From Candidatus Uhrbacteria bacterium (GTDB taxonomy: Bacteria > Patescibacteriota > Patescibacteriia > UBA9934 > GWF2-40-263), in contig JACPHT010000008.1 of assembly GCA_016188475.1 (NCBI GenBank), positions 1-34,488 of the forward strand: 34,488 bases of DNA, in the 5' to 3' direction. Of this stretch, positions 22,101-29,535 are shown one piece after another. Position 1 is the stretch's first letter. Each line of letters starts with the position of its first letter. The notes under the pieces are model-generated. The model was given only the letters and a program-made list of their open reading frames with translations, ran no database searches and was not told the origin of the DNA. Both the position numbers and the translations under genes were made by a program.

Positions 22101-24208
22101 AGCGTTCCTGAAGCGGTCCCTTCAGCAGAAAGAACAACAGGAATTTTTGTATACCAATCACCGACATTTACTGTTTTTCCAACAACAGGTGTGCCATCAA
22201 AGTAATTTGATTTAACCATAAACCCGATTGATTCGCCTTTTATAACGGCTTTTTTGTCAAACTTAAGATCAAGCGTGTAAACCGGCTTGCGATATTCCTG
22301 AACCTGAATTGAACGCGACAAAACAGACAAATCACCATACTCAACCGAAAGAGTAAGAGAATCGGCAATCATGTCCGGTAAAGTCAACTCGCCAATGAAC
22401 GTTCCTTCTGGAGAAATCTGAACATCAACAGAAGAATATTCAATACTATCGCTCGAACTATTTTCATATGAATAACCAAAAACCCATGATGTCAATTTAA
22501 TCTTGGCGGTTTTTGGAAGTGACTGTCCGTTGCGCGGTTTTGCAAAACCCCAAACATGAACTGTGTCGCCAGCTTTATAAACAGTGCGATCGCTGTATAG
22601 ATAGCCCCAATAATTATCGTCTACTGATACGCTATTTGGCCCATCCCACCACCCATCCAATCCCCAGCCGTAATTGCTAGATTCAAGCAAAAGAAGAAGT
22701 GAACGATCTCCTGAAATAACTTCTGTGAACTTTGCCTCTGGCGCGAAAGAAATGCGCGCCACTCCTTCGTTGCTTGATACAACAACTGGAGAAGTTTCAA
22801 AAGTTTTTTCATTTTCTGAAATTAATTTAATTCCTTCAACTTGAGCGCTCGCAAGCGGTTGTTTTGTGTTAGTATCGTGCGTCCAAACAAGAGAATAATC
22901 TCCATCTGATTCAACAACTGTCGCGCTTATTGAAACTGATTGAATGAAAAGCCAAGCATCTTTGCCTTTGTAAGTTGCAACAACTCCGTAATAACCTTCA
23001 TCCAAACCAATTGGCAGGCGATAGATTGGTCCGTAATCAGAATCAACAACTTCCGGAGAAAAAATTCCTATTGATTTCAAATCTGAAAGATTGATATATT
23101 CTTTGAACGATCTGTTGTAACGCCATCTATCAATTGTTGATTCAAGAAAACTCTTTCTAAATGTTTCATAAGTTGGAAACTGATAAACTTGCAAAGAAAC
23201 GTTTTCAAGAGATTGAGACTCGTAATAATCTTCTGTTCCCATTTTTAATTCAGTTTTTTCTTGCGGTGTCACTGTAACGTCGTGATCAAAAAAATCGATG
23301 TATGAACCTCGTTCTAATTGACGGTCAGTTTCAAACTTGAAAGTATAATCTTTCGCCAAAGTTTCTGAAGATGAATCTGGCGTAAGCGAAGATGAAATGC
23401 GAACTTCGTAAACAGCGCTTGGTGTGAGAGCATCCGGGACAAATACAATACTTCGACGATTTTTTTCAAAATGACCTTTTACAGCAGGTGTGATTGAAAA
23501 CGCTTTTTCAAAATCACTTGTTGTTACGTTTTCGTGACTGAAAACAACTTCGATCCCGCTATCGAGCGGAACACGGGAAGTTTTATTACCGGGAATTGTG
23601 TTCAAAACTTGAAACGATTTCTTAACTTGAAATGCCCATTCGTACGGTCGTTCGCGCGCTGTTCCATCCGCTTGTGGAGTTTGTGAAATTAAAATGAATC
23701 GAACCATTTGACCTTGATCGAGTGGCTTTGCAAAAGTAACTCGTGCGTGATGCTCGTCTATTTTGTTTAGCTCGAATTCAACGTCAATATCAGTTGAAAG
23801 ATACTTTTTCAAAAAATCCATCTGAATCTCATCTTTGCTTTCAATAATAAAATTAGTTGCTGGATCAACACCAAGTGAATCTTCTTGTTCAGCAATGAGC
23901 GTAAAATTATCCTGCGCGTACACGACAGGAACTGATCGCAAGAATGGACCGAACACGAGCATAACAACGATCACGACAATAAGCGCGGCGAAACCTCCTC
24001 CTGCGAGCTTTGGAGAAAGCCTATGAAACCAAGATAATGAAAAGCGCATAGATGTGTTGTGTCTGGCCTCGAGAATTCGCTGTTTTAGCGCTTCTTTGAA
24101 ACCTTGACGGGCGTGAATATCTAAAGATTGAGTGATTCGAGCAAAAAGCTCGTTCACTTTCTTAAACGGATCACGCTCGTTTTCATTACGCAGGTTAGGA
24201 TTTTTCAT
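19085..24208 (-). CDS. Membrane-anchored bacterial alpha-2-macroglobulin-like protein
   Basis: A 1707-residue protein. About 65 cytoplasmic residues, including a helical 'ELFARITQSLDIHARQGFKE' segment, precede a membrane helix (about 68-90) and 'VYA' (a possible signal-peptidase site). Outside are Big_5-like domains, MG-type beta domains ('YLYSDRTVYKAGDTVHVWGFAKPR'), a Gly-rich bait-like linker ('GGAEGGGGGEGEI') with 'PDNITSWRFTTQAID', and an alpha/alpha thioester-region-like domain. The thioester CxEQ is absent: the site reads 'WRYGDRADEATVRF' (near 20325-20362). The C-terminal domain has two Cys (YCVTY, QYCPRN). Bacterial relatives trap proteases. The ATG overlaps the sigma factor stop (ATGA, 24208-24205), so the cytoplasmic N-terminus may act as its anti-sigma; this is an inference. 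Confidence 0.87.
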   Translation of the reverse strand: MKNPNLRNENERDPFKKVNELFARITQSLDIHARQGFKEALKQRILEARHNTSMRFSLSWFHRLSPKLAGGGFAALIVVIVVMLVFGPFLRSVPVVYAQDNFTLIAEQEDSLGVDPATNFIIESKDEIQMDFLKKYLSTDIDVEFELNKIDEHHARVTFAKPLDQGQMVRFILISQTPQADGTARERPYEWAFQVKKSFQVLNTIPGNKTSRVPLDSGIEVVFSHENVTTSDFEKAFSITPAVKGHFEKNRRSIVFVPDALTPSAVYEVRISSSLTPDSSSETLAKDYTFKFETDRQLERGSYIDFFDHDVTVTPQEKTELKMGTEDYYESQSLENVSLQVYQFPTYETFRKSFLESTIDRWRYNRSFKEYINLSDLKSIGIFSPEVVDSDYGPIYRLPIGLDEGYYGVVATYKGKDAWLFIQSVSISATVVESDGDYSLVWTHDTNTKQPLASAQVEGIKLISENEKTFETSPVVVSSNEGVARISFAPEAKFTEVISGDRSLLLLLESSNYGWGLDGWWDGPNSVSVDDNYWGYLYSDRTVYKAGDTVHVWGFAKPRNGQSLPKTAKIKLTSWVFGYSYENSSSDSIEYSSVDVQISPEGTFIGELTLPDMIADSLTLSVEYGDLSVLSRSIQVQEYRKPVYTLDLKFDKKAVIKGESIGFMVKSNYFDGTPVVGKTVNVGDWYTKIPVVLSAEGTASGTLQITNVDSSYNQASLSEPGLEPVDAYSNFYIYSSSIVVLGDGKIKDGVATVNVDTRQVQITDSDDRTEDYKNVSPNTSVKVSAKEIYYEKIKTENTYDFIRKIVRENFRYERRENDVYSGTVVTDAQGKASVQFNANRPDASYEIRLSATDSQGRTDIASVYPFSNENYAGGVDYSDPYLTFFDPQTDIENAQKFDYKIGEEVKLEVRQFGKKFEMIKNGKFLFIEAQQGIKQYSFSSAPEYSFTFGEQHIPNVTVFGVLFTGDGYVTVNSRFGYTSGHRVDFDKLSRKLDVDLVLEQEQYRPGQNANVQVVVKDKNGNPVSAEVNISVVDEAYFAVFPEYVDPLNVLYQRLPSGISGIISSHKRELGFGGAEGGGGGEGEIRSNFVDTAAFIKVQTNNEGIANVQIPLPDNITSWRFTTQAIDTKGLQAGIITKNIATTLPFFINASVQPTYLTEDQPEILATAAGTQTKITDPIHYELFVDDQKASSVLNTTVGARAHLALPKLTEGAHTITIKAQTGSLKDAVAYPIKIVKSRLSVPVVEEQILQTDTKLSGAEQGLTYVTFVDGNVGKYYRDLAWMSWRYGDRADEATVRFVATKVLNDVFSTNVSIPELDIGSYQSGGIRLLPYSDFDPILTAKIALLKETPFDETEMRGALLSWLYGVDSDRVLSPVEAAWAYAGLAALDTPILSEAKRFAKQELTDEARLALAIAYAYSGDKESARDIYEKLMESAKRELKYVWVERETPEETKEANAQLALLAAMFNEVQDRDGLRAYVENQAQGQTLTVLEELATIKSALPFIKSGASKVSFNLRGETKTVELAYGNSSTIAVSAEELSKLQPTVTSGSVSVITSYQKPISSFPNVYDKISVKRRFIDPKTKKDITSFKENDLVRVELTFQIDASLPKEVFQITESVPSGLTPVTWRGGIEIGDYCVTYPETDTDQTLTFFASVNWYSQYCPRNMITYYARVLNTGTFKAEPASIRASRDPSLINFSNENTITIQE

Positions 24209-24795
24209 ATTTGCTTGGTTTTTGTAAGAAATTCCTGACATTTTTTCAAACCTCGATAGAGCAACACGCCGACATGGTTGGCTGAAATGTTCATCATATT
24301 GGCAATTTCTTGATGATTGTATTCACCAAAAAACTTGAGTTGAATAACTGTTTGAGTTCGCGAATCAAGTTTTGAGAGAACTAAATTCAAAACCTCTCTC
24401 AAACTCGCAATGTCGATTTCTTGATTTGTCGATGGCTGTGCTGACGGTTCTGTATGAATTTCTGGATCAAACGAAACAACTGGTTTGTGTGAACGATAAT
24501 GATCGATCAAAGTGTTGCTAGCGATTTGATACAACCAAGATTTGAATGATGTTTTCCAAATGAATCGTGCGCGAGACGCAAACGCTTTCAAAAAAATGTT
24601 AGAAACAAGATCTTCCGCAACCTCGCGAGCGCCAACGCGACGAACAATAAACGCGTAAATCCTTTCAAAATATCGCTCATACAAAATCTCAAACGCGTGA
24701 TCATCGCCGTTTTTCATTCTTTTGCACAATTCTTCTTCTGAAAGCTCTTTATCTTCAATTCTAATACCGCCGCCAAGAAGATTAACGGCAGTCAT
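24205..24795 (-). CDS. RNA polymerase ECF-type sigma factor
   Basis: A 196-residue sigma-70 family factor with regions 2 and 4 only. Region 2 includes 'FEILYERYFERIYAFIVRRV' and 'AEDLVSNIFLKAFA...SFKSWLYQIASNTLIDHYRS'. Region 4 is 'LDSRTQTVIQLKFFGEYNHQEIANMMNISANHVGVLLYRGLKK', the DNA-binding helix-turn-helix. The start ATG at 24795 has AAGGAT 5-6 nt upstream; the longer frame has none. The stop overlaps the alpha-2-macroglobulin start (ATGA), so the two are translationally coupled. No zinc-finger anti-sigma gene is present, and the membrane partner is the obvious candidate regulator. The target promoters are unknown. It follows uvrC by 57 bp. Confidence 0.92.
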   Translation of the reverse strand: MTAVNLLGGGIRIEDKELSEEELCKRMKNGDDHAFEILYERYFERIYAFIVRRVGAREVAEDLVSNIFLKAFASRARFIWKTSFKSWLYQIASNTLIDHYRSHKPVVSFDPEIHTEPSAQPSTNQEIDIASLREVLNLVLSKLDSRTQTVIQLKFFGEYNHQEIANMMNISANHVGVLLYRGLKKCQEFLTKTKQI

Positions 24796-24851
24796 TATTA
24801 TCCTTAACGGAAAAGTGAGAAAAAAATTACACGATGTCACAATAAGATTGT

Positions 24852-26096
24852 CTATCGGCTCACATCTCTAAGTTTGCGATGATATTGTACAGCAAAACGG
24901 TGTGCTTCGTCGCGAGCGCGTTGCAACAACTCTTTTTTACGATTAACCAGACTTAACAATTCTAAGTTTGTGTGATCGAACACAAAACGATCTTGTTTTC
25001 TATCAAAACCTTTTGCGATTCCGACAACGGGAATTATTATATTCATTTCTTCCAAAATTTTCCGCGCTCGATTTACTTGCCCTTCTCCACCATCGATAAT
25101 TATAACTTGCGGCAAAGACCAGGCGTTCGGAAAATTTTTTGCTCGCAATAAACGCCGTCTCAAAACTTCTTCCAACATCGCAACATCGTTTGACCCTTTT
25201 ACTGTTTTAATTTTAAATTTTCTGTATTGTTTTTTTGATGGTTTGCCTTCTTCAAAAACAACCATCGAACCAACAGCGGACGTTCCTGAAATGTTGCTTA
25301 TGTCATAGGCTTCAATACGACCTTGAGAATCGTTATCAATATCGTCTTTCGAAATGAGAGCGATATCTTGAATGTGCTCGAGCGCGAACAAATGACGTTT
25401 TAATTCAGCGGCTTTTTCAAAACGTAACTCTTTTGAAGCAAGCTTCATATCGCGTTCAATTTGACGAATAATCTCTTTTTTCTTTCCTTCAAAAAACAAA
25501 ATCAATTGACGGATAATGGCTCGATAATCTTTTTTTGAAATCGATCCAATGCACACGCCAGGACATTTTCCAATGTGAGAATAAAAACACGGTCTTGTTC
25601 TTCCGGTCACCTCTGGAGGCTGACATTCACTCCATGGAATTGCTTTTCGAATAATATCAAGCGCTTTCTTGAGCGATGCACTGCTTGTGTATGGTCCAAA
25701 CACTTTCAAAAAATTTTTTGAAGATGTATGTTCCAACTCATGTCCTCGAATTAGCGTCGGTCTAGGAAATGGTTCGTTCGTTATTGCTAAATACAAAAAA
25801 CTTTTATCATCGCGTTGTAAAATGTTGTACTTTGGTTTTTTGGCTTTGATTTGATTTGCTTCAAGAATAAGCGCTTCGATAACAGTCGGTGTTGTAATAT
25901 ATTCAATTCGCGCAATATGCAAAACCATTTCCGCGATTCTATCGCTTGCTGGTTTTGTAAAATAAGAATTGACACGGTTTCGCAAAGACGTTGCTTTTCC
26001 AACATACAAAAGCGCGCCGGTTTTATTATAATAAAGGTAAACACCTGGTTTATCAGGAATGCTATCTTTCTTAATTTTAATCTTGTTTGGAATCAT
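24852..26096 (-). CDS. uvrC: Excinuclease ABC subunit C, short form
   Basis: A 414-residue UvrC, the dual-incision nuclease of nucleotide excision repair. It has the N-terminal GIY-YIG domain ('GVYLYYNKTGALLYVGKATSLRNR'), then a Cys-rich segment 'RPCFYSHIGKCPGVCIG', the UVR motif helix ('RDMKLASKELRFEKAAELKRHL') and the RNase H-like endonuclease domain ('IEAYDISNISGTSAVGSMVVF', 'IIIDGGEGQV', 'RDEAHRFAVQYHRKLR'). It stops right after that domain, so the tandem helix-hairpin-helix DNA-binding domain of the usual 600-residue UvrC is missing. The TAG after RDVSR gives a clean end, with no in-frame remnant that I can see. A TATAAT at 26120-26115 is a likely -10 with a short leader. The start codon lacks a clear Shine-Dalgarno. 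Confidence 0.93.
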   Translation of the reverse strand: MIPNKIKIKKDSIPDKPGVYLYYNKTGALLYVGKATSLRNRVNSYFTKPASDRIAEMVLHIARIEYITTPTVIEALILEANQIKAKKPKYNILQRDDKSFLYLAITNEPFPRPTLIRGHELEHTSSKNFLKVFGPYTSSASLKKALDIIRKAIPWSECQPPEVTGRTRPCFYSHIGKCPGVCIGSISKKDYRAIIRQLILFFEGKKKEIIRQIERDMKLASKELRFEKAAELKRHLFALEHIQDIALISKDDIDNDSQGRIEAYDISNISGTSAVGSMVVFEEGKPSKKQYRKFKIKTVKGSNDVAMLEEVLRRRLLRAKNFPNAWSLPQVIIIDGGEGQVNRARKILEEMNIIIPVVGIAKGFDRKQDRFVFDHTNLELLSLVNRKKELLQRARDEAHRFAVQYHRKLRDVSR

Positions 26097-26123
26097 AGGA
26101 AAACTTTTTCAACAATTATACTT

Positions 26124-26146
26124 GCCACGACTAAAGCAGTAGATTA
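26124..26146. repeat. Degenerate second-family hairpin (GCCACG-CTAAAGC)
   Basis: GCCACGACTAAAGCAGTAGA resembles the perfect hairpin at 16654-16676 but with a weakened stem. It lies between the divergent uvrC and cupredoxin starts. Confidence 0.45.
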
Positions 26147-26187
26147 CAATACTTTATACTATAAAAATTGAATATAAAACCATACTT

Positions 26188-26679
26188 ATGAAAAAATATT
26201 TATTGATTTTATTCACACTCGCATTAATAGGCGCCGGCTGTACGGCAACTCCAACAAAAGACACACAAACAACCAAAGAAAACAAACAGACTTCCGCAAA
26301 CTCGAACTCACAAACAGTAATTACTGATAATGGTGTTGAGGCAACTTTTGAAACAGAGCCTATAAAAAACGATGATGAAAAAATCGTTGACGTTGTTCTT
26401 GGAAGTCCGGCTGAAGTTAATGTTGACATGGAAGCATCAAACTTTGCGTTAACACCAAACACAATCTCTGCGGCTCCGGGACAAAAAATCAAAATCACAT
26501 TCACCAAAAATTCCGGATTCCATACATTTGTAATTGATGACATTGATCTCAAATTCGCAATCAAGGAAGGTGAAGCGCTAACATTTTCTGCGCCTACAAC
26601 TCCTGGAACATATGCGTTTTACTGTGATGTCGGATCACACAGAGCAAATGGAATGGAAGGAATGTTGGTGGTGAAATAG
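26188..26679 (+). CDS. Cupredoxin-like blue copper lipoprotein
   Basis: A 163-residue exported lipoprotein. The signal ends in IGAGC, with the lipidated Cys at 18, followed by a Thr/Gln/Asn/Lys-rich linker (to about 60). The C-terminal domain (about 70-163) has a type 1 copper site: H112 ('SGFHTF'), C146, H151 and M156 in 'YCDVGSHRANGM' (C-x4-H-x4-M). Such proteins carry electrons outside the cytoplasmic membrane. It is the only plus-strand gene in the repair cluster. It converges on uvrA with 3 bp between the stops and diverges from uvrC. A TATACT at 26155-26160 may be its -10. No Shine-Dalgarno is visible. The electron partners are unknown. Confidence 0.87.
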   Translation: MKKYLLILFTLALIGAGCTATPTKDTQTTKENKQTSANSNSQTVITDNGVEATFETEPIKNDDEKIVDVVLGSPAEVNVDMEASNFALTPNTISAAPGQKIKITFTKNSGFHTFVIDDIDLKFAIKEGEALTFSAPTTPGTYAFYCDVGSHRANGMEGMLVVK

Positions 26680-26682
26680 TTT

Positions 26683-29229
26683 TTACTTCTTCAACACTCT
26701 CTTCAAATACTGTCCTGTGTAACTTTTTGCGTGGCGCGCGATTTCTTCTGGTGTGCCAGCAAACACAACTTCCCCGCCTTGATCTCCGCCCTCTGGTCCA
26801 AGATCAATGATCCAATCTGCTGTTTTTATTACATCCAAATTGTGTTCAATCACAACAACAGAATTTCCTTTATCAACAAGAAGATGTAAAACTTCAAGCA
26901 ATTTTTTTACATCAGCAAAATGCAAACCAGTGGTTGGCTCGTCAAACAAATAAAGCGTGCGGCCTGTTTGACGTTTGGCAAGTTCTGTCGCGAGTTTAAT
27001 GCGTTGCGCTTCGCCGCCAGAAAGCGTTGGAGCCGGCTGGCCAAGTTTTATGTATGACAAACCGACTTCGTTCAGTGTTTTAAGAATATCAGAAACCATT
27101 GGAATATCTTTAAAAAATTCACTCGCTTCTTCAACAGTCATTTCAAGAACATCAAAAATGTTTTTATTTTTATAATCAATTTCCAAAGTTTCACGATCAA
27201 ATCGTCGTCCTTTACAAACATCGCATTTCACATAAACGGTTGGAAGAAAATGCATTTCAATCGCGATCATCCCGTGGCCTTCACAGTTTTCACAACGTCC
27301 GCCCGGACGATTAAAACTAAAACGTCCGGGCTTGTATCCTCGATATCGCGCTTCTGAAGTTGCGGAAAATAATTCTCGAATCGGACCCCACGCTCCAGTG
27401 TACGTTGCCGGATTTGAACGCGATGTTCGGCCAATAGATGATTGATCTATCAAAATCGCTTTATCAAGATACTCAAGACCGAGCACTGCTTTGTGCGCGC
27501 CAGGAGTGTGTTTACTTCCGTACAATCGTTTGGCGATTGTTTTATACATTGTTTCGTAAGCAAGCGTTGATTTACCAGAACCAGAAACTCCAGTAATACA
27601 AACGAAACGTCGAAGTGGAATGTCAACGTCTATGTTTTTCAAATTGTTAGCGCTCGCTCCGCGAATTTTTATTACGTCCTTGGCAATTGTTCGACGATGT
27701 TTTGGAACTTCAATCTTTTCATCACCACGCAAAAACGCGGCAGTCAATGATTTTTTATCTTCAAAAATTTTAGGCGTCTCGCCAGCGGCAATAATTTCAC
27801 CTCCATGTCTCCCAGCTCCAGGCCCAATCTCAACCATATAATCGGAAGCAAGAATCGTATCTTCATCATGTTCAACAACAATCACAGTGTTTCCAAGATC
27901 CCGCAAACGTTCGAGTGTTTCAATCAAACGATCGTTATCACGTTGATGCAATCCGATTGTTGGTTCGTCCAGGACATACATCGCGCCAACAAGCCGCGTT
28001 CCAACTTGTGATGCAAGACGAATGCGCTGTGCTTCTCCTCCGGAAAGTGAACCAGCCATACGATCAAGTGAAAGATAATGCAATCCAACATCCATCATAA
28101 ATTGAAGACGATTTTGAATTTCTTTCAAAATCGAACTTGAAATTTCTTTTTGTTTTTCTGTCAATTTGAGATTTTGAACAAATTTTGTCGCGTCATCAAT
28201 CGACATTTTTACAACATCAACGATCGATTTATTACCAACACGAACAAATAAAGCTTCGTTTCGCAAACGCGCGCCAGTACATTTTCCACAAAGCTCTTCG
28301 CTAAAAAGTTCCGCAGTTCCAAGACCCCCGCATTGTTCACAAGCCCCGTGTGGAGAATTAAACGAAAATAAACGCGGCTCTATTTCCGGAAAAGAAAATC
28401 CGTCTTTTGGACAACTATATTTTGAAGACAAAAGTTGTTCATTACCATCTGGATAAACGATAGTCGCTACGTCGTTGCCTCGATTAACAGCAGTTTCCAA
28501 TGCTTCTGCAAGACGCTGACGAAAATCCAAAAGAGATCCTTCGACTCGCTGATGCTCGCTCAGGATGACAGGAACTGGAATTGTATCAATCACAACTTCG
28601 ATTGTATGTTGTTGATAACGAGCAAGTTTAATGTGCTGATCCAAACGAAATTCTTTTCCATCAATCCTCACTCGCGCAAAACCTGAATTATACAAATCGT
28701 ATAACAATTGATAGTACTCGCCTTTCCGCCCAAGTACGACCGGCGCGAGAATTTTTATCGATCCCTTTCTTCCATCTTGGTCCTTTTGGTCTTCTCGGAC
28801 CTTCCCCAACACGACATCCACCATTTCTTCATTTGTGAGTTTTTGAATTTCTTTTCCGCACTTCACGCAGTGTGGCTGGCCAATCCTCGCAAACAAAACA
28901 CGCAAATAATCATAGACTTCAGTAATTGTCGCGACAGTTGAGCGCGGATTGTTGGAATGCGCTTTTTGATCAATCGAAATCGCCGGAGACAAACCCTCAA
29001 TTTCATCAACGTCTGGTTTTTCCATTTGACCCAAAAACTGTCTAGCATATGCGGACAGAGATTCGACATATCGTCTTTGACCTTCTGCGAAAATTGTATC
29101 AAAAGCCAAACTTGATTTTCCGGAACCGGAAACTCCCGTAAAACAAATCAACTTGTTGCGCGGAAGTTCAAGCGAGATATTTTTTAGATTATGTTCCCTC
29201 GCGCCCTTGATTATTATTTTATCTTGCAT
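26683..29229 (-). CDS. uvrA: Excinuclease ABC subunit A
   Basis: An 848-residue damage-recognition ATPase. It has two ABC cassettes with Walker A '[14 protein letters not shown]' and '[13 protein letters not shown]', signature motifs '[12 protein letters not shown]' and '[12 protein letters not shown]', and zinc-binding pairs 'CEQCGG', 'CGKC' and 'CENC...CDVC'. I use the ATG at 29229 ([17 protein letters not shown]), the family start. The frame runs 46 codons upstream without support. The protein is shorter than E. coli UvrA (940). The stretch between 'CEQCGGLGT' and '[13 protein letters not shown]' lacks about 100 residues found there. An in-frame repeat encodes [13 protein letters not shown] (28533-28570), and a low-complexity [14 protein letters not shown] lies before '[15 protein letters not shown]'. 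It is the second gene after uvrB on this strand. Confidence 0.95.
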   Translation of the reverse strand: MQDKIIIKGAREHNLKNISLELPRNKLICFTGVSGSGKSSLAFDTIFAEGQRRYVESLSAYARQFLGQMEKPDVDEIEGLSPAISIDQKAHSNNPRSTVATITEVYDYLRVLFARIGQPHCVKCGKEIQKLTNEEMVDVVLGKVREDQKDQDGRKGSIKILAPVVLGRKGEYYQLLYDLYNSGFARVRIDGKEFRLDQHIKLARYQQHTIEVVIDTIPVPVILSEHQRVEGSLLDFRQRLAEALETAVNRGNDVATIVYPDGNEQLLSSKYSCPKDGFSFPEIEPRLFSFNSPHGACEQCGGLGTAELFSEELCGKCTGARLRNEALFVRVGNKSIVDVVKMSIDDATKFVQNLKLTEKQKEISSSILKEIQNRLQFMMDVGLHYLSLDRMAGSLSGGEAQRIRLASQVGTRLVGAMYVLDEPTIGLHQRDNDRLIETLERLRDLGNTVIVVEHDEDTILASDYMVEIGPGAGRHGGEIIAAGETPKIFEDKKSLTAAFLRGDEKIEVPKHRRTIAKDVIKIRGASANNLKNIDVDIPLRRFVCITGVSGSGKSTLAYETMYKTIAKRLYGSKHTPGAHKAVLGLEYLDKAILIDQSSIGRTSRSNPATYTGAWGPIRELFSATSEARYRGYKPGRFSFNRPGGRCENCEGHGMIAIEMHFLPTVYVKCDVCKGRRFDRETLEIDYKNKNIFDVLEMTVEEASEFFKDIPMVSDILKTLNEVGLSYIKLGQPAPTLSGGEAQRIKLATELAKRQTGRTLYLFDEPTTGLHFADVKKLLEVLHLLVDKGNSVVVIEHNLDVIKTADWIIDLGPEGGDQGGEVVFAGTPEEIARHAKSYTGQYLKRVLKK
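28533..28570. repeat. Dispersed repeat inserted in frame in uvrA
   Basis: GATCCTTCGACTCGCTGATG followed by CTCGCTCAGGATGACA: the same GATCCTTCGAC...GCTCAGGATGACA form found between genes at 4543 and 921. It adds about 13 codons between '[10 protein letters not shown]' and '[15 protein letters not shown]' without breaking the frame. Confidence 0.8.
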
Positions 29230-29319
29230 ATATATATCCACAAATAAAGTTTGACAAATATAGCTCAATATGATTGAATATAAATAGTGAGTGAAGAAAA
29301 ATATTCTCGTTGTCACATT

Positions 29320-29356
29320 AAGATCCTCCTGTTTATTCTGGGGGATCTTTTTGTTT
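29320..29356 (+). terminator. Terminator-like hairpin upstream of the tRNA-like sequence
   Basis: AAGATCCTCC pairs with GGGGGATCTT over 10 positions (one G-T pair) and is followed by TTTTTGTTT on the plus strand. No plus-strand gene ends here, so it could end an antisense or leader transcript, or just be part of the structured block. Confidence 0.45.
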
Positions 29357-29369
29357 ACCCGAGCCAAAA

Positions 29370-29446
29370 GGGCTCATTGAAGTAACTGGTAACTTCACTC
29401 GCTTTGACAACGAGAATTACTGGTTCAAATCCCGTTGAGTCCACCA
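29370..29446 (+). tRNA. tRNA-like sequence, probable degenerate tRNA (pseudogene?)
   Basis: A 77-nt sequence that folds as a cloverleaf: acceptor GGGCTCA/TGAGTCC, D-arm GAAG-CTTC, anticodon arm CTCGC-TTTGACA-ACGAG, T-arm ACTGG-TTCAAAT-CCCGT, encoded ACCA. Faults: C-A at the base of the anticodon loop, T-C in the T-stem, and C37 instead of a purine. The loop reads TGA at 34-36, but the short variable loop argues against tRNA-Ser; a one-base shift would give a GAC (Val) anticodon. Flanking DNA is complementary to its anticodon arm (29303-29315) and T-arm (29463-29470), so competing folds exist. Confidence 0.35.
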
Positions 29447-29535
29447 TCGATTTATTTCGATGTGCCAGTAATTTTGCCCTGGCTCGGGACCACCACCCCA
29501 CTCCATCAATTCGATGGAGTGGTTGAGATATCAAA

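Larger units (their letters stand above)
29303..29522. other. Highly palindromic uvrB-uvrA intergenic block
   Basis: Within the 306-bp gap (29230-29535) several perfect inverted repeats nest. 29303-29315 pairs with 29405-29417 (13 bp), CCCGAGCCA 29358-29366 with 29478-29486 (9 bp), ATTACTGG 29416-29423 with 29463-29470, the hairpin CATCGA...TCGATG at 29445-29461, and CCACTCCATC/GATGGAGTGG at 29497-29522 (10 bp, loop AATTC). No protein gene is credible here. The pairs are mutually exclusive in part, which would suit a switch or a degraded mobile RNA/DNA element. Confidence 0.6.

Noticed and set aside
26683-29367. Longer uvrA start at 29367
   Set aside because: The upstream 46 codons run through the structured intergenic block and have no similarity to Uvr[16 protein letters not shown] at 29229 is the normal start.
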